Assembly: GCA_015680685.1 (NCBI GenBank)
Contig: MNCI01014663.1
Coordinates: 61,093-125,092, forward strand
Source: Gnetum montanum
Taxonomy: Eukaryota > Streptophyta > Gnetopsida > Gnetales > Gnetaceae
Reading direction: 5' to 3'
Length of the DNA stretch: 64,000 nt
Shown: one piece after another, positions 24,268-36,800 of the stretch
Position numbering within the stretch: the stretch's first letter is position 1
Layout of the letters: the number at the start of each line of letters is the position of its first letter
Made by a program: the position numbers and the translations under genes
The notes under the pieces: model-generated
Database searches by the model: none
What the model saw: only the letters and a program-made list of their open reading frames with translations
Told to the model about the DNA's origin: nothing

Positions 24268-24285
24268 TGGCTTTGTTTCCAAGGA
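24268..24285 (+). other. Element D primer-binding site
   Basis: TGGCTTTGTTTCCAAGGA, one base past the LTR, matches the tRNA-Asp complement at 12 of 18. Decayed. Confidence 0.6.
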
Positions 24286-24404
24286 CTTAGTGTAGCTAAG
24301 TGTGCTAGATAGGAAAGATAGTATATCCTACAAAGACGTTGTAAAAATTGTTAATGAAAAATCATTAAGAATATAAAAACAAAAGCACAATGTCTTTAAA
24401 TAAA

Positions 24405-24431
24405 GACTAATATGACTTCTTCTTACAGGGA
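24405..24431 (+). promoter_or_regulatory. 3' splice-site-like tract before gag in element D
   Basis: A pyrimidine-rich stretch ending CTTCTTCTTACAG at 24429 sits two bases before the first gag ATG (24432). Element E has CTTCTTCTCACAG at the same place (ends 45697). Conservation of a polypyrimidine tract plus CAG suggests a spliced leader. Inferred only. Confidence 0.45.
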
Positions 24432-27060
24432 TGAATCTCCACCACATACAAGTGGAACCAATTAGAGATAGGAGGCTCCTAAGACATAGACGTCCCAACA
24501 ATTCTGTGTTGTCTACATCAATCTTGATCCTTACACTCTAGACTTTACCTTCATCCTACATCATGATGAATAACTGTGCTAGAGGGATATGGCGGGCAAC
24601 ATCATGTTGCCCCCCAACTGATCAGTTGCTACAATGTTGATGAACAATCTAATTTGCTATGACATTGCTAGACTTAATTCAGAATATGAAGTCTAGGATC
24701 CCCTTTATAGGCTTTATCATCCCATAGATGCATAATGGAGAAGGATTAACAAATAAAAGCATGTTATGAGGCTTCAAAAGGTAAGAGGTTTCCTAACTAA
24801 TTATTCTTGTAGCAATACAAAGAAGAAGAGGACTTCTTTTCAAGTGCCTCCCAATACATAGACTCTTCCCCTTTCTTTGATGGGGAGACCCTTAACCAAT
24901 GGTTAGACTCAACTATGATGAACTTGGTAATGGGAATAATGGTTCTCAAGATCAGGGGACCTCGAAAGATGGTAGCTATAGCTAATCACCTAAAGGCAAG
25001 AATAATGACAAGCACAAAGACAAAGATAAACATAAGAAATGGGGTAGGGATCGAAGAAGAGAATCCCATAGGTACCATTTTGGTGTTGATTCCCCTTCTT
25101 CTTCACCCTCTTCATTATCTTTATTGTCTTCCTTCTCCAATTCCAATAGTAGAAGTAGAGGCCATGATAACATGAAGAATAGCAAGGATCAAGATGGTGA
25201 TGAATAATAGGATAGGGATGATTGTAGATCTTGTCAACATAACAGAGATTAGAGGTAGGAACAACAATAAGGAGAGGAGAATCACAGAGAGAGAAGGCAT
25301 CACAAGACCCATCATAAACATGGTGGCCATGACAAAGGCCATTGGGACCGTTATGATTATGATGAACCTCTCCTAGCTACATGAAACATGCTAAACATTT
25401 CATAGGCCATTAGGACTCCAACTAGGCACTTGAAGGATAGCTACATCAAAAGGCTAGACATGAACAATATCCTCAAATTTAAGGTGGGATATAACTCAAA
25501 TCCAAAAAACCATTTACAAGCCTTCCATGATGCTTGTTCCTTGCAAAATGTTGAAAATGAATGGAAAAAACTGAAACTATTTTCTAGGACACTCATAAAA
25601 GAAGATGAAAGCTGGTACTAGTCCATAGAACTGGAATTTATCTGCTGATGAAGTACGATGTTGGAGCTATTCAATGAAAGATATCAAATGTACTCCAAAG
25701 TGTCCAATTTGCAAAGGCAAATCCAAGGCTAGAAACAAGGCAAGCATGAGTTCTTGGATGTGGCCCTAGGTAAGTAATCCTCCCTATTGCACCAATGCCC
25801 AGGTCATGAATACTTCCAATAGGATTAGCTGCATTGTATCATAGATGGGCTCAAACCTGAAATAAGAAGAACCCTTGAGGTCTATGCTCAAGGAAGACTT
25901 TCTAAGCTAAGGGTCCATCATATCCAAAGGTCCATATATCAAGTGGTTAAAGAGGAAGGAGAAGTAAAGAAATGAGAAACGATAGAGGAGTACAATAGAG
26001 ATTCCTCTGTTCACAAGATGGACGTTTATTTTTGTGAAAATGAGGAAGAGGCACCACTTGATGAAGTGGTTCAAAGGAAAACTTTATCGATACCAAAATC
26101 TATCATTGAAATATTGGCTAAGATAGAGAAGATGTGGGACTCCTTGAATGAAAAGTTCCAAACCACTTTTAAGATTGTAGAGAAATGTAGAGATCAAGGA
26201 GGTACTGGTTGTGAACGAAGGAAGAGGAAGGATGCTAAATAGGAATATCATAAGAATAAGGGTAAACCTGTAGTAATAGAGAAGGTTGTAGATTCAAAAA
26301 CTAATGATGATGGATGTGACGTTTTCCAATACAAACATCCTAAGGGATGTTTTCCAGTATTGTCACACCTGCAAGAATTTGGGATGTAGGCCTTGAATCC
26401 TAAATTGACAAAACAATAAGAACCTAGGAGGTTTCCTTATCTGCAAGGCAACTATCGACAGTAGTTCCACCAACAAGCCTACTATCTAAGTGGAGTGCCA
26501 CCTCATCCTCAAGAGCAGTACTAGTAATGACAATAATCATAGTCATGGGGGATGCCACCTCTAAGGTAGTAGTATCCATATAGCCAATTAGATCCTTATG
26601 ATTACTATGTTTAGAAGCTTGTATGTCCACGTGATGCTTCTAGTCATGCTTCCTTCCCACACTAATACTATTCTTCGAAGTACTATAAAGCACCTTCTCC
26701 AAGGGGGAGTCTCCATTTTTCTTCTATCCTTCTCAACACCCATCCTACCCTGCATCACTACCAACAACACCTTTATCACTTGCTCCATCCATGCAAGGTG
26801 AAATACCTACCTAAACATAGTAAAGAAATACCACAAGGGTAGTAAATTTGTAAACAGCTCCTCAGCCGAGTGGTTCTAAATCCAAGCCTTATAAGAGACC
26901 ATTCTTTAGAACTAATAGCTCCACGAAGCCCTCTCAAACACCTATGGCTATCAACCTTGCTACTTTAACCTCTAAAATCCATTTTGAGTAGCCTTCAAAC
27001 TAAACTACTTTACAGCTGCATACTATCATGTTGACCCATGCCATCACAGATTAGATTAAG
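24432..27060 (+). pseudogene. Element D gag (degenerate)
   Basis: N-terminal LDFTFILHHDE region near 24540. Basic, Ser-rich region 24900-25350. Capsid block at 25430-25700 (IKRLDMNNILKFKVGYNSNPKNHLQ, STMLELFNERYQ). Then LEVYAQGRLSKL near 25875 and a charged region 26018-26242 (EILAKIEKMWDSLNEKFQ). Knuckle-like DVFQYKHPKGCFPVLSHLQ near 26320 has lost the first Cys pair seen in A (CEIC). A Pro/Gln/Tyr-rich tail follows. It aligns throughout with A and E and is interrupted by many stops. Confidence 0.82.
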
Positions 27061-27530
27061 GCCAGCCACCTTCCTAGGAAGAGATGTGATCCTTGGAGCC
27101 CTCTCATTTACTTGTAGATTGCTAGAAATGAACTATGTAAGACTCTTTTAGACTCAGATTCCAAAGTTAACTTGATTTCTCAAGAGATATACAAAGCCTA
27201 GAACTTACCTCCCTTGAAAAAGAGCAACATCAAACTAGAGTTGGCAGACCAGTCCATCACTGTTCCATTGGAATTAGTAGAGGACATCATGATCACCATT
27301 TGTGGGTGATCCTATCTTGCTGATTTTATGGTGATCCATGTGGAGAACTGTAAGGGGGACTTCACTATTATCATGGGAAGGACATGCTTGTCCATCATTG
27401 ATGCAAGAATGAGGATTCAAGACCTTTTCTTGAAGATTTCTAAGGAGAATGAATTTGAAAAAATAGAGAAGAAGAGAGTTCCATGCATTGCGTACAGTGA
27501 CATAGGGTGCCATTGTGTATAAAGACTATG
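27061..27530 (+). pseudogene. Element D protease (degenerate)
   Basis: Active-site region KTLLDSDSKVNLIS near 27145 has DSD in place of the catalytic D-S-G. It is followed by NLPPLKKSNIKLEL, SITVPLELVEDI and an open stretch 27328-27522 (DFTIIMGRTCLSIIDA, VPCIAYSD) homologous to A and E. The damaged motif predicts no activity. Confidence 0.78.
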
Positions 27531-27779
27531 AACAATCAAAGGAACATCACTTTAGGCATGCAATTAATATGCAAAGACTACAGAAATTCCAAGGTGCCTA
27601 TATGTAGTAACCACTAAACAAGAGGGTACCCAGTGGCTAATAATAGATGATGAAGCTAGATGAACAATGTGCATGGAACCACCTAAGAGCCTTACTAGCT
27701 CCTATATTGAAAGCATGGATAAATTGGAGTAGCTTTATCACTAACTCTTTAATGCACAAATTGAAATAGATTGGTGAGA

Positions 27780-28720
27780 GTTGGAGATTCTTAATACTTT
27801 CAAGCAAGAGGCTATTTAGTCAAAGGATCTACCACTAGGCATGACATATACATTTCTCAACAATGGCAAGCTGATGATTATCAATGCCACAGTTGCTCTT
27901 GAATAGAAAAGGAAATTATTAAAAGCTGTGAAAAAATGGCCAATAGTCTTTACCTGGTCATATCATGAGCTAATAGGGATAGATCCTCAAATATACTAGC
28001 ACAAAATCTACACAAATTCCTCCATCAAACCAAAAAGACAATCACAAAGACAACTAAACCCAAAAATCAAGCAAATCATCAAGGAGGAGATTGAACAACT
28101 CCTTAAAGAAGGGTTCATCTATCCAATTGAGAATAGAGAGTGGGTTAGCCCACTTGTTATTGTACCAAAGAGGGAAGGAAAATGGAGACTTTCTATAGAA
28201 TTTTGGCTATTGAATATGAAAACTTACAAAGACCATTTTCCATTTCCATTTGTGGATCAGATGTTGGATACCATTACAAGGCATTGTTACTATAGCTTTC
28301 TAGATGGTTATAGTGGCTATAACCAAATCCAGATAGCACCAAAAGACCAAACGAAGACTACATTTAGAAATCCTCTAGGGAAATTTTGCATACAGAAAGA
28401 TGCCTTTTGGCCTATGCAATGCTCTTACCACATTCCAATGGTTGGTCCTTAGCATCTTTCAACAACAAATCTATTGTGAGGTAGAAGTATTCATAGATGA
28501 CTTCTCTCCCTATGGGGCTACCTTTGAGCAAGCCTTAAGCCACATTGAGTAAGTTCTGTAATGGTATGTGGAGATACATTTGAGGTTCAATTAGTAGATG
28601 AGCCACCTAATGGTCCATGAGGGCACTATCTTGGGGCATAGGATTTCAAGCAAAGGGATCAAGGTGGACTTAGAGAAAGTATGGTTCATCTAAGAAATAA
28701 CCAAATAATCATAAATAGTA
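27780..28720 (+). pseudogene. Element D reverse transcriptase (degenerate)
   Basis: KEEIEQLLKEGFIYPI, EWVSPLVIVPKREGKW and FLDGYSGYNQIQIAP (28085-28345) give the finger and palm blocks with the first Asp. The active-site loop VFIDDFSP near 28490 keeps both Asp residues. A frameshift near 28385-28400 and several stops separate the blocks. The upstream part (27780-28060) is the pre-RT spacer with WPIVFTWSYHELIGI. Confidence 0.83.
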
Positions 28721-28879
28721 AAAGATGTGAGCTCATTCCTTCACCACACAGGTTACTATGGGTGCTTCATTGAAAACTTCTTGAATATTACCAAAGCATT
28801 GGTGAAACTTTCAAAGAAGGATGCATCGTTTGTTTGGACTAGGGAATGTGAGAATGCATTCCAATAATTAAAGTAGAAA

Positions 28880-29300
28880 CTTGTAGAAACTCTAATTCTA
28901 TGAGCATTAGATTGGTCTAAGCTATTCCACATCATGACCGATGCATCGAATCATGCTTTGGGGGCTATGCTTACATAATTGGATGATTAAAAACATCCAT
29001 AGTGCATCTGCTATACAAGTAGGAGCATTGTAGATGCACAACTAAACTACAGCACCACTGAAAAGGAGCTTATGGTAGTGGTGTATGTCTTAAATAAATT
29101 CAAGCACTATGTGCTTGAATACCAAGTTTTTATGCACACCAACCACAGTGCTATTTGGTTCTTAATGAACAAACCAATAATGAGTCCCTATGTAATACGG
29201 TGGCTGGTGATCTTTCAAGAGTTTGATCTCATAATGATTGACTGAAAGGGGACCAAGAATGTGATTGTTGATCACTTATCTTGATTAAGATGAGATGGAA
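28880..29300 (+). pseudogene. Element D RNase H (degenerate)
   Basis: Contains MTDASNHALGAML (first Asp kept), KELMVVVYVLNKFKHYVL, HTNHSAIWFLMNKP and a C-terminal VIVDHLS. The HTNHS position carries Asn in place of the Asp seen in A, a change shared with E. Broken by stops. Confidence 0.8.
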
Positions 29301-29571
29301 AAGAGGATGATGACTTGCTATCTTATCATTTTCCTAATGAGCTCCTCATTGCTACTACTGTTGATGTTCAAAGGCTGAAAGAAACAAACTAGTATGATCA
29401 CATCCTCTCCTATCTACACACATAGGAGATACCACAAGAATGGGACAACAAGAAGAAATAATAGTTTCTTCATCAAGCTAAGTACTTCATGGAAATCAAA
29501 GGAAGCCCCTATAAGAGTTGTGTAGATAGCTTGGTATGATGATGTGTTCCCAATGAAGGTCATATGGATCA

Positions 29572-30761
29572 TTGAACTTAGAAGGAGGAGGATGAATAAG
29601 TTCGTCAAATTAAAATTCTTGAGACAAAGCACACACATCAAATTTAACATGGTTCCCCAACTTGGATAGTCCATACTTGGACGGTAGTTTATAAGTACAC
29701 CTCTGGACTTTGTTTCTTTGAATATAGTTTAAAGGGTACCACACCTTGTACAAGCTCTAAGCTTTGCTTTGAAGTGATTTGATGCTACAAATACACTTAA
29801 CCTTGCAAGGTCTCGACAAGCTTAGAAAGTAGTTTCCAAGATCCCATAATCTTTACAATGTTGAGCTCCAATTTGAAGTGTTATGGTGTTACACAAACAC
29901 TCAATCCCATAGGATCTCAACAAGCTCAAGCAAGATGCCTTCCCACAAGAAGTACATCAATCCTGTAGGGCAACAAAAAAGAATAATGTTTACAAGTGAT
30001 GAATGCAACTTGATTTGTTAATCCTGGTACTTGAAGGCATAGCTCACTTTACAATAGACAAAAGATAGGACAATGAGGAACAACAATGATTACAATGATA
30101 GTCAAATAATTACACAGTGAAAGTACAAAGGCTTGCACATTTCCCAATGAGAATGATGTCTTTTTATAGTCACTATGTTTCCAAATTCATCTTGGAACTT
30201 GTTCAACGGCTAGCTAATAGTCATGGAATATGTCTTCTTTGTGTCTGAGACATCATTTGGGATCTAGCCTCCATTCTAGAAAGATGTCTTTGTCTGGTGA
30301 AAGACATCTTTTTGTGATTGGCCTTCATTTTGTGAAGATGTCTCTGTATGGTGAAAGATGTCTTTGCCTAATGAAAGATGTCTACTATGTTGCAGAGACA
30401 TCTTCTCCTATGTTGCCTTCAATTATGTCAAGATGTCTACTATTTCTTGGAGATGTCTTTTTTTAGCTTCCTTTGCATTTTGAATACTTTGTTCCTTGTC
30501 CACAATCTAGCACTTCCACATGCTTTAATGATGTTAACTTTGCTTGTGAGTTAGTTTGTCCTTTTCCACGTTCTTTGAATTCTTGCATGTTCGCTTGAGA
30601 CCATGTGGATGACCTTCTCCTTTGAATAGTTTGTTCCTTGTTATCAAGTAGGCTTCACCTCAACTTGATTTTCCATGTACTTTGTCCTACACACACAACA
30701 ACCACACAACTATACAAACAACCTTTGACTCTATTTTACTTAATGTTTTGACACATCAAAA
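29572..30761 (-). mobile_element. Solo LTR-like insertion in element D pol, flanked by GATCA
   Basis: A 1190-bp block separates RNase H from the integrase zinc domain of D. It is flanked by GATCA at 29567-29571 and 30762-30766. Read on the minus strand it starts near TGATGTGTCAAAAC and ends CTAAGTTCA, so TG...CA ends lie a few bases inside the repeats. A TATA-like ACTATAAAAAGA (minus strand) is at about 30162-30173. Upstream of it on that strand (30220-30470, plus) are about ten AGATGTCT/AGACATCT copies. No coding. Family unassigned. Confidence 0.7.
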
Positions 30762-30774
30762 GATCAATAGGTCA

Positions 30775-31850
30775 ACTTTGAGTCCTCGAGGACACACATG
30801 AAGGCCCTTGTGAGGGCCACTATGTTGGAAGAAGTATGACCATTAAGATCCTCATGGTAGGAAATTATTGTCCATTGATCTTCAGGGATGCCATCACTTC
30901 TTCCATTCCTATGATAGGTGCCAATGTGATGGAGGGAGGACCATATGAATGAAAGGGCCTCAATAGTGGATTCAATCACTAGAGTGTTTTGATCTTTAGG
31001 GGATTTACTTCATGGGATCCATCAATCCTATGTCAAATGGAAAGGCATACATCATCATGATGGTTGACTATTAGACCAAGTGGGCTGAAGTCATTGCCAT
31101 CACTGACTATTCATCTTCCATGGTGGCATAGTTTGTACAATAAAATGTTGTAAACAGGTTTGGTGTGCCACAGGCACTAATTTCCGATAATGGAACACAT
31201 TTTACTAGTGCCACTTTTTGAAAACTCATGCAACACTTAGGGGTTGAACATAAACTAACAACTCCATAGAATCCCCAAGCTAATGATCAAGCTAAGGTCA
31301 TGAATAGGAAAATTAAAAGAATACTAACATAAATAGTTAGTAAATATAGGAAGGACTAGAGTAGTAAACTCAACGATGCTCTTTGGGCTTATTGTTCAAT
31401 GTGGAAACCTCCCATTGGGTATTCTCCATATGAGTTAGTGTATAGGAAACTCCCAACTCTTCCCATCCAAACCAAGCTTCATACACTTTCAATAGCCTAT
31501 GACCTTGACTTGGATCTAAGTGTAGACCAAACAGAAAGATTGATGAACCTCAACACGCTAGATAAAAACTAATTAGTGGCCATATCATTGAATGAAGTGC
31601 ACCAGGCACATAGCAAGTAATGCCATGATTTTAGAATAAGGAAAGCCAAATTTCCACCAAGAGATAAGGTGCTCTATTGGAACCTTATGCATGTACCTCA
31701 ATGTATGAAATTCCAAACGCTATGGGAGGGCTCTTACATTATATATGAAACTTTTCCATCTAGGGCCATGATGATCTATCACCTTGCTAGCCCAAACAAA
31801 AGATTATTAGTCAACATGCAATAAATTAAACCTTTCTTTTAGATAAGGAT
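30775..31850 (+). pseudogene. Element D integrase (degenerate)
   Basis: Zinc domain remnants at 30785-30960 (EDTHEGP-like, then VMEGGPYE). Core: GKAYIIMMVDY-like and KWAEV near 31040-31090. SDNGTHF near 31180 keeps the second catalytic Asp, unlike A and E. HLGVEHKLTTP, KLNDALWAYCSMWKPPIGYSPYELVY and the C-terminal KVLYWN and KFQTLWEGSYII follow. NPQANDQAKVMNR stands where relatives have NGQA. Stops occur at positions that are Trp in relatives (for example KD-stop-S versus RDWS). Confidence 0.83.
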
Positions 31851-32498
31851 AATTACTGGTGATAGTGCCTCAACTAATGGTCAAACATACTCAATCTTTC
31901 AAATCTCTCCCTTCTAACTCAATTGTGGGGGAGATGGCCATCCCTGCTAACATTCTATAGTGGCTCCTCAAATTTTCAACTTTTTTGTTTTACATTGTTC
32001 TTTATACGTTTTCCATTTTCTTGGATATTTTACAATTTCTTTTATATTTTGCCTTATTAGAATTTTCTTATGTGTATTTTTCTTCTTTATTGCTATCAAG
32101 ACTTTGGTGCCAAATATAGTTGCTGATTGATGCTTGTTCATTAAATTATATTAATTGAATTAATTACTTAATGATTGGATTTCATCATTGAATTCTGACA
32201 TTAATTAATGAGACATTGGTTTTCTCATGATATCAGATAGTGAGCTCACATCATCCACCCATTTCACTCCACTCCATGGTATTCTCTTATTTTGGAAGCA
32301 TGTGGTCCTTTCTTAATAACAACTCATAAAGAACACATGACCTTTGTACTTTCTAGACTTACAACAAAACAAGTGGATTTGATAAGGGTGTGGCCTCAAG
32401 GGGACTTGTCACCCTACTATCTAGAGTTTTATGGGTATTCTCATTAATTCCTCATCATTCTTAACATTGACCAATAATAGAAAGAAATGTCTTTGCAT

Positions 32499-32562
32499 GG
32501 TGTGGTTCCCATGAACAAAGTTTTTTAAAAAACAAAAAAACATGGGAATTTAGAGCACATCC
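32499..32562 (+). repeat. Hairpin with A-rich loop in element D noncoding segment
   Basis: TTCCCATG (32506-32513) pairs with CATGGGAA (32541-32548). The outer GGTGTG (32499-32504) faces a degenerate CACATCC (32556-32562). The loop is mostly A and T. The same design with different stem bases occurs twice in element E. Confidence 0.6.
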
Positions 32563-33339
32563 CTAAGACAAAAATAATGGGCTACAAGCACTAGTTATGG
32601 GGCCAGAAAAACATGTTACCCATGCCTGAAGGCACCCCTCTAATTAAGGCCCTCTTAACTTCTTGCTTCTCTTTTCTTCTTCTTTACCTAGATGGTGGGT
32701 GATCTTTGGGGGTGTTCATGAACTCTAGAGGTCAAACAATCTAAATGTGCCAATGTGAAGTTACTAGAAGTAGATGGACTTGATTCCAACTAAAGATGGA
32801 ATGATATAAGGTCATATTAATCATAAAAATCTACAAAGGACTTTATGTAACTAGGATGCGAAACTCCATTCCATGCTTTCTCTCATCATTAATTCTTCCC
32901 ATCTACCATCTCACTGCCTCTTATCATGTTTAATCAATGTAGCCATTTTGCTATGTCTTCATTCTTTGGTGATTTATTATGGGATTTTTTAACTATCCAT
33001 GGCCATTCATCATCCTTGGTGCCTATGGACTCCTCAATATGAGGGCATGCAAGGGCATTAGAGGCATAAGCCTACTATAGGGAGGACTCACTTGCATGCT
33101 CCTTGGTTTGGATGGTTAAACTTCCTATGCCTTAGTCATTTTGCCTTCAAATCCATTATTTCCAACTTAGAACATCTAGTTTTTGCACTCCTTGGCAATA
33201 GAATGTCCTAAAAATCTCCTTTTTTAAACTCAATTTCAAGCTATCTTCAATAATTTGTCTTTATTCTAGGCTTTTCTTACTTCCTTTGAATTCTAATTTC
33301 ATCATCAAACTATTTTCCAACGCTTAGTTTTTTCAATGT

Positions 33340-33430
33340 GAAAATTGCTTCAGTAGGCTATGTTGAAGCAATTGGACGCGTTGACACATCCTCGTTGATG
33401 TAAGACAAAAAGTCTATATATACACGACCA
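33340..33430 (+). promoter_or_regulatory. Internal U3-like promoter module of element D
   Basis: ATTGCTTC/GAAGCAAT inverted repeat (33343-33372), then GACGCGTTGACACATCC and CGTTGATGTAAG, resembling the GCGTCAATGTAGCCCC region of D's LTR, then TCTATATATACAC (33413-33425). About 440 bp upstream of the aORF ATG. Less similar to its own LTR than in C and E. Function inferred. Confidence 0.45.
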
Positions 33431-33864
33431 TTCTTAGCCAATTTTTCACATTTGTATCATAACGCTAGGGAAGTTTTTGCATTTTTCTAAGCCCAAAGCA
33501 CCTTCCAAGCATGATAACTTGCAAACCACTTATCCGATTTAACTCGTTCGTCTACCCTCAAGCTACCAGAGGTGAGCTTTACATCATGGGGGCCACAAAT
33601 CCATGATTTATGATGGAATTTTTTTTCAAAATTTTTCTAACTCCCCAAAGTTTAACTAATAAAATGATATTAAAATCACTATCTACACCAAAGTTAAACC
33701 TCATCAACAAACTTGGCTAGCTAAATGAATAAAATAATAAAAAAATAATCAATCTACCATGATTACAACTCACCTAAGTGTAACTTATCCAAAAGAAGAA
33801 AGGTATCAAGATCATTAAAGGTTATACATTAAACACTAATCCTTGCTTATATTTGTGATCACAT

Positions 33865-36800
33865 ATGACACCAAAGAGGGAATTGCAAGGAGAAGGACTA
33901 TCCCAGCTTAGGGCGAATCAACTAAGAGGAGGAAGAGATCAATAACTAGAATAATCCCAAGAACAAGAGGCTGAAATCCATGTAATGAGACCTCTTTGGA
34001 AAGAGCCCAAAGTAGAATTTGTTCATCATATTCCCATTGCAGAGACTGACTAGTCATGACAAGATGAGGCACCAAGGCCTAGGCCCAGTTTGGAGGTTAC
34101 ATTGACCAAGGGCTACTTAGAATGAATTTTTTTCAAGGAGATCCAAAGTTTAATTCTTCTTAACTTTGGTTCCTTCTTGGACTTGGCATCAAAGGAAGTC
34201 TAAACATAATTGTAGGGGTCTTCCATTTAGCCCATTCTCTCTTCCAATGGAGAGTGGTACATGGAAGAAACATACCTCTTTTGGAACAAGCAACAAGTAG
34301 AAACCATTGTCAAAATAAAAGACATAACCATCTCTTACTCAGTTGAGGCTACTATGGAGGCCCTCAGCTTTCCAGACATAGGGGCAACTTTGATAGAAAT
34401 CTCCACTCAGGAAGATCCAAATGCAAACAAGGAATGGATCCAATGATGATATGGGGTAGACCATAATGATTATGGTGTACTCACTAAGGTAGAGTAAGCC
34501 TATTTCAAAATAGTAGCCTATCACTTGAACTCGATAGTGAGGCCCAGCAAGGTGACTACGTTCTTTTCTTGTGCATGCTCCTCTCTAATTGGTAAGTTTC
34601 CTATTAACCTCCCTCAACTTAAATTCCTCGAGATAGAAAAGTGCTTCAAAGAAAATGAGCAAGGGAGGTGTTGGCACATTTTGGCCATTTCATGGAATAG
34701 TTTGGCATGATAAAATTGATTAAAGGTTTTTGTAGTATAAGAATTGAGAATTGGATGTCACAGTAATGTTTATTGACAGCAAAAGTAGAGACATTGGAAA
34801 AAAGCAATTTTTCAAACACTTTGTATATACTCTGCATTAGAATCAGTAATGAAAACTACAAAAACAAGAACAAGTTATGAATAAAAACGATTTTAAAAGA
34901 AAAATAGCAAGACAAGCATCAAGAATATATCAAAATCTTGCCAATATTGACACCCAAATCATATAGTGACTATCCTTGATTCAGAAAATAAATACAATAA
35001 TTTTTAGTTTACGAAAAGAAAAATGCAAGAAGCCCTAGGTGAATTTGGGGCAAAAATTTCAAGCGGTTGCAACCCCAAATCGCATTTATCATTTGCTGCT
35101 GAAACTAAAGAAGAATAAGATCTCCTTCAATGATCCACAGTGTCCAGAGAATGGAGTTTGCATGCAAAAAGAAAAACGTAGCAGGGTTTCTGTTTTGTTT
35201 CAAATGTAGGATATGACAAACAATAATGAGAAGACGTGAAATATTAAACATAAACCCTAAGGCAAAGCTTGGCACACAACAAAAATGTTTTCACATATAG
35301 ATTTTTGCAACGATGAAACTGCAAACAGAAATTGCAAACACAGTAGCGCCTGACACCAATGCGTCCGTCATCATCATTACCAATCCATTAAGTGTGGCTA
35401 CAAAGACACGAAGACATAGCGAGACAGGTGCACAACTGAATCAATGGAATGACATTTCTTCTATGGTAGATACAGAGGATCATGGACATGGCCAGGAGAT
35501 CGGTTGTAGGGACTTAGTATCTGAGCTCAGTGTCAAACCAATCGGGAGATTATTTAGCTGATGAATCGTGGTTATGGCTTATTCTGAAGAAAACTGTCAT
35601 CACTAAAAGCAAGAACAAAACCTGAACACGTGAAATTGAAGTAACAAAATAAAGTTCCAATTTCATATGGTTTGGTGGCTAAAAATAGTTTTAGCATATT
35701 TTCTCACGTGCAACAAAAATAAAATGACAATTGTATGGAGCGCTTATTGCAATGGCCATCATGGTGTTTGAGAAACTTGATCTTGGACTAATTATAACAA
35801 GATAGAGATCTTGGCTTTATTTCCTAAAATTATTATATAGGTTGTGACTTCTTATGATAGGAATATTTGTAAAGACACATGCCAATATTAGCATGATTTT
35901 CTCCTAACTTCATGTATAAGTTATAACTTGCTAACTTTTTGGGCAAGTAATATCTCCTAACTTGTTGGGCAAGTTATAACTTCCTTACTTGGGAAAGAAG
36001 TTACCCAAGATATTTTGTAATATCTAACTACCTATGAGACCCTATAAAAAGACTTCAAGGGTCTTGGTGGCTGAGGGGGGAAAAGCATTTGTAAAGAAAA
36101 CATTGTGAAAGATTGCTTGTAAGATGACTTGTCAAAGACAAAATTTCAGCCTCTTTGTCATAGTCTTGGGAGTTATGCTTAATTTTTTTTATTTTGTTTA
36201 AATTTTTTAGCTAGTGGTTTAGATAGTATCATGCTTGGAAAGTAATTTTGGGATTTTTAGATTGCTCTTATTGTTCTTGTTACATGATAGAAAATTTCTA
36301 TTAAAATTTTGCCATAGAAGAGCTTGTGTTTGAAAGCCTTAAGAGCATTTTAGTAGTGAATTTTATTATTGCACAATGTATAAGAATTGCTATGGAGATT
36401 GTTGTAAGAGAGCCTCTGCATGTAGTCAAGCCGTTGAACGATTCAATAGTCAAGAGGGTTCAGAAAATCTTTGGTATTTTGATAAGACCAAAATAGCTTC
36501 TTGTATCTTTAAGGTGAATCTCCGTGGTATTTCAATCATAAATTGTCAAGTCTTTTGAAGGTTTTGAATGCAATTGTTGACATCCATTATCTAGCCAAAA
36601 TAGAGTCTGGTACGTGATAGTTTACGCAACAATTTTTTTGGTAGCATAGTAGGTTTGTCTTGAAGAAATTGCTTATTTGAGCCTTGGAAGTTTAGAAAAT
36701 TTGTAGTTATTGAATTTGGGATAGCTTTATTGCGAAGTGTTTACTTGTATCATTTTACCTTGTTTAAACATTTGAGATCTTTACACAAATCTTCTTTCTT

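Larger units (their letters stand above)
31851..33864 (+). other. Element D noncoding segment between integrase and aORF
   Basis: No coding. It starts with a PPT-like tract (CAATTGTGGGGGAGA, 31920-31934) and contains a hairpin with an A-rich loop (32499-32562), the block shared with A, B and C (about 32600-32640), a conserved region near 32990-33100 also present in E (52860-53030), and a U3-like module (33340-33430). Confidence 0.68.

Noticed and set aside
35313-35561. Naming the open frame in the solo LTR's variable middle
   Set aside because: No recognisable motif. It may be a captured fragment, but there is nothing to support a function.
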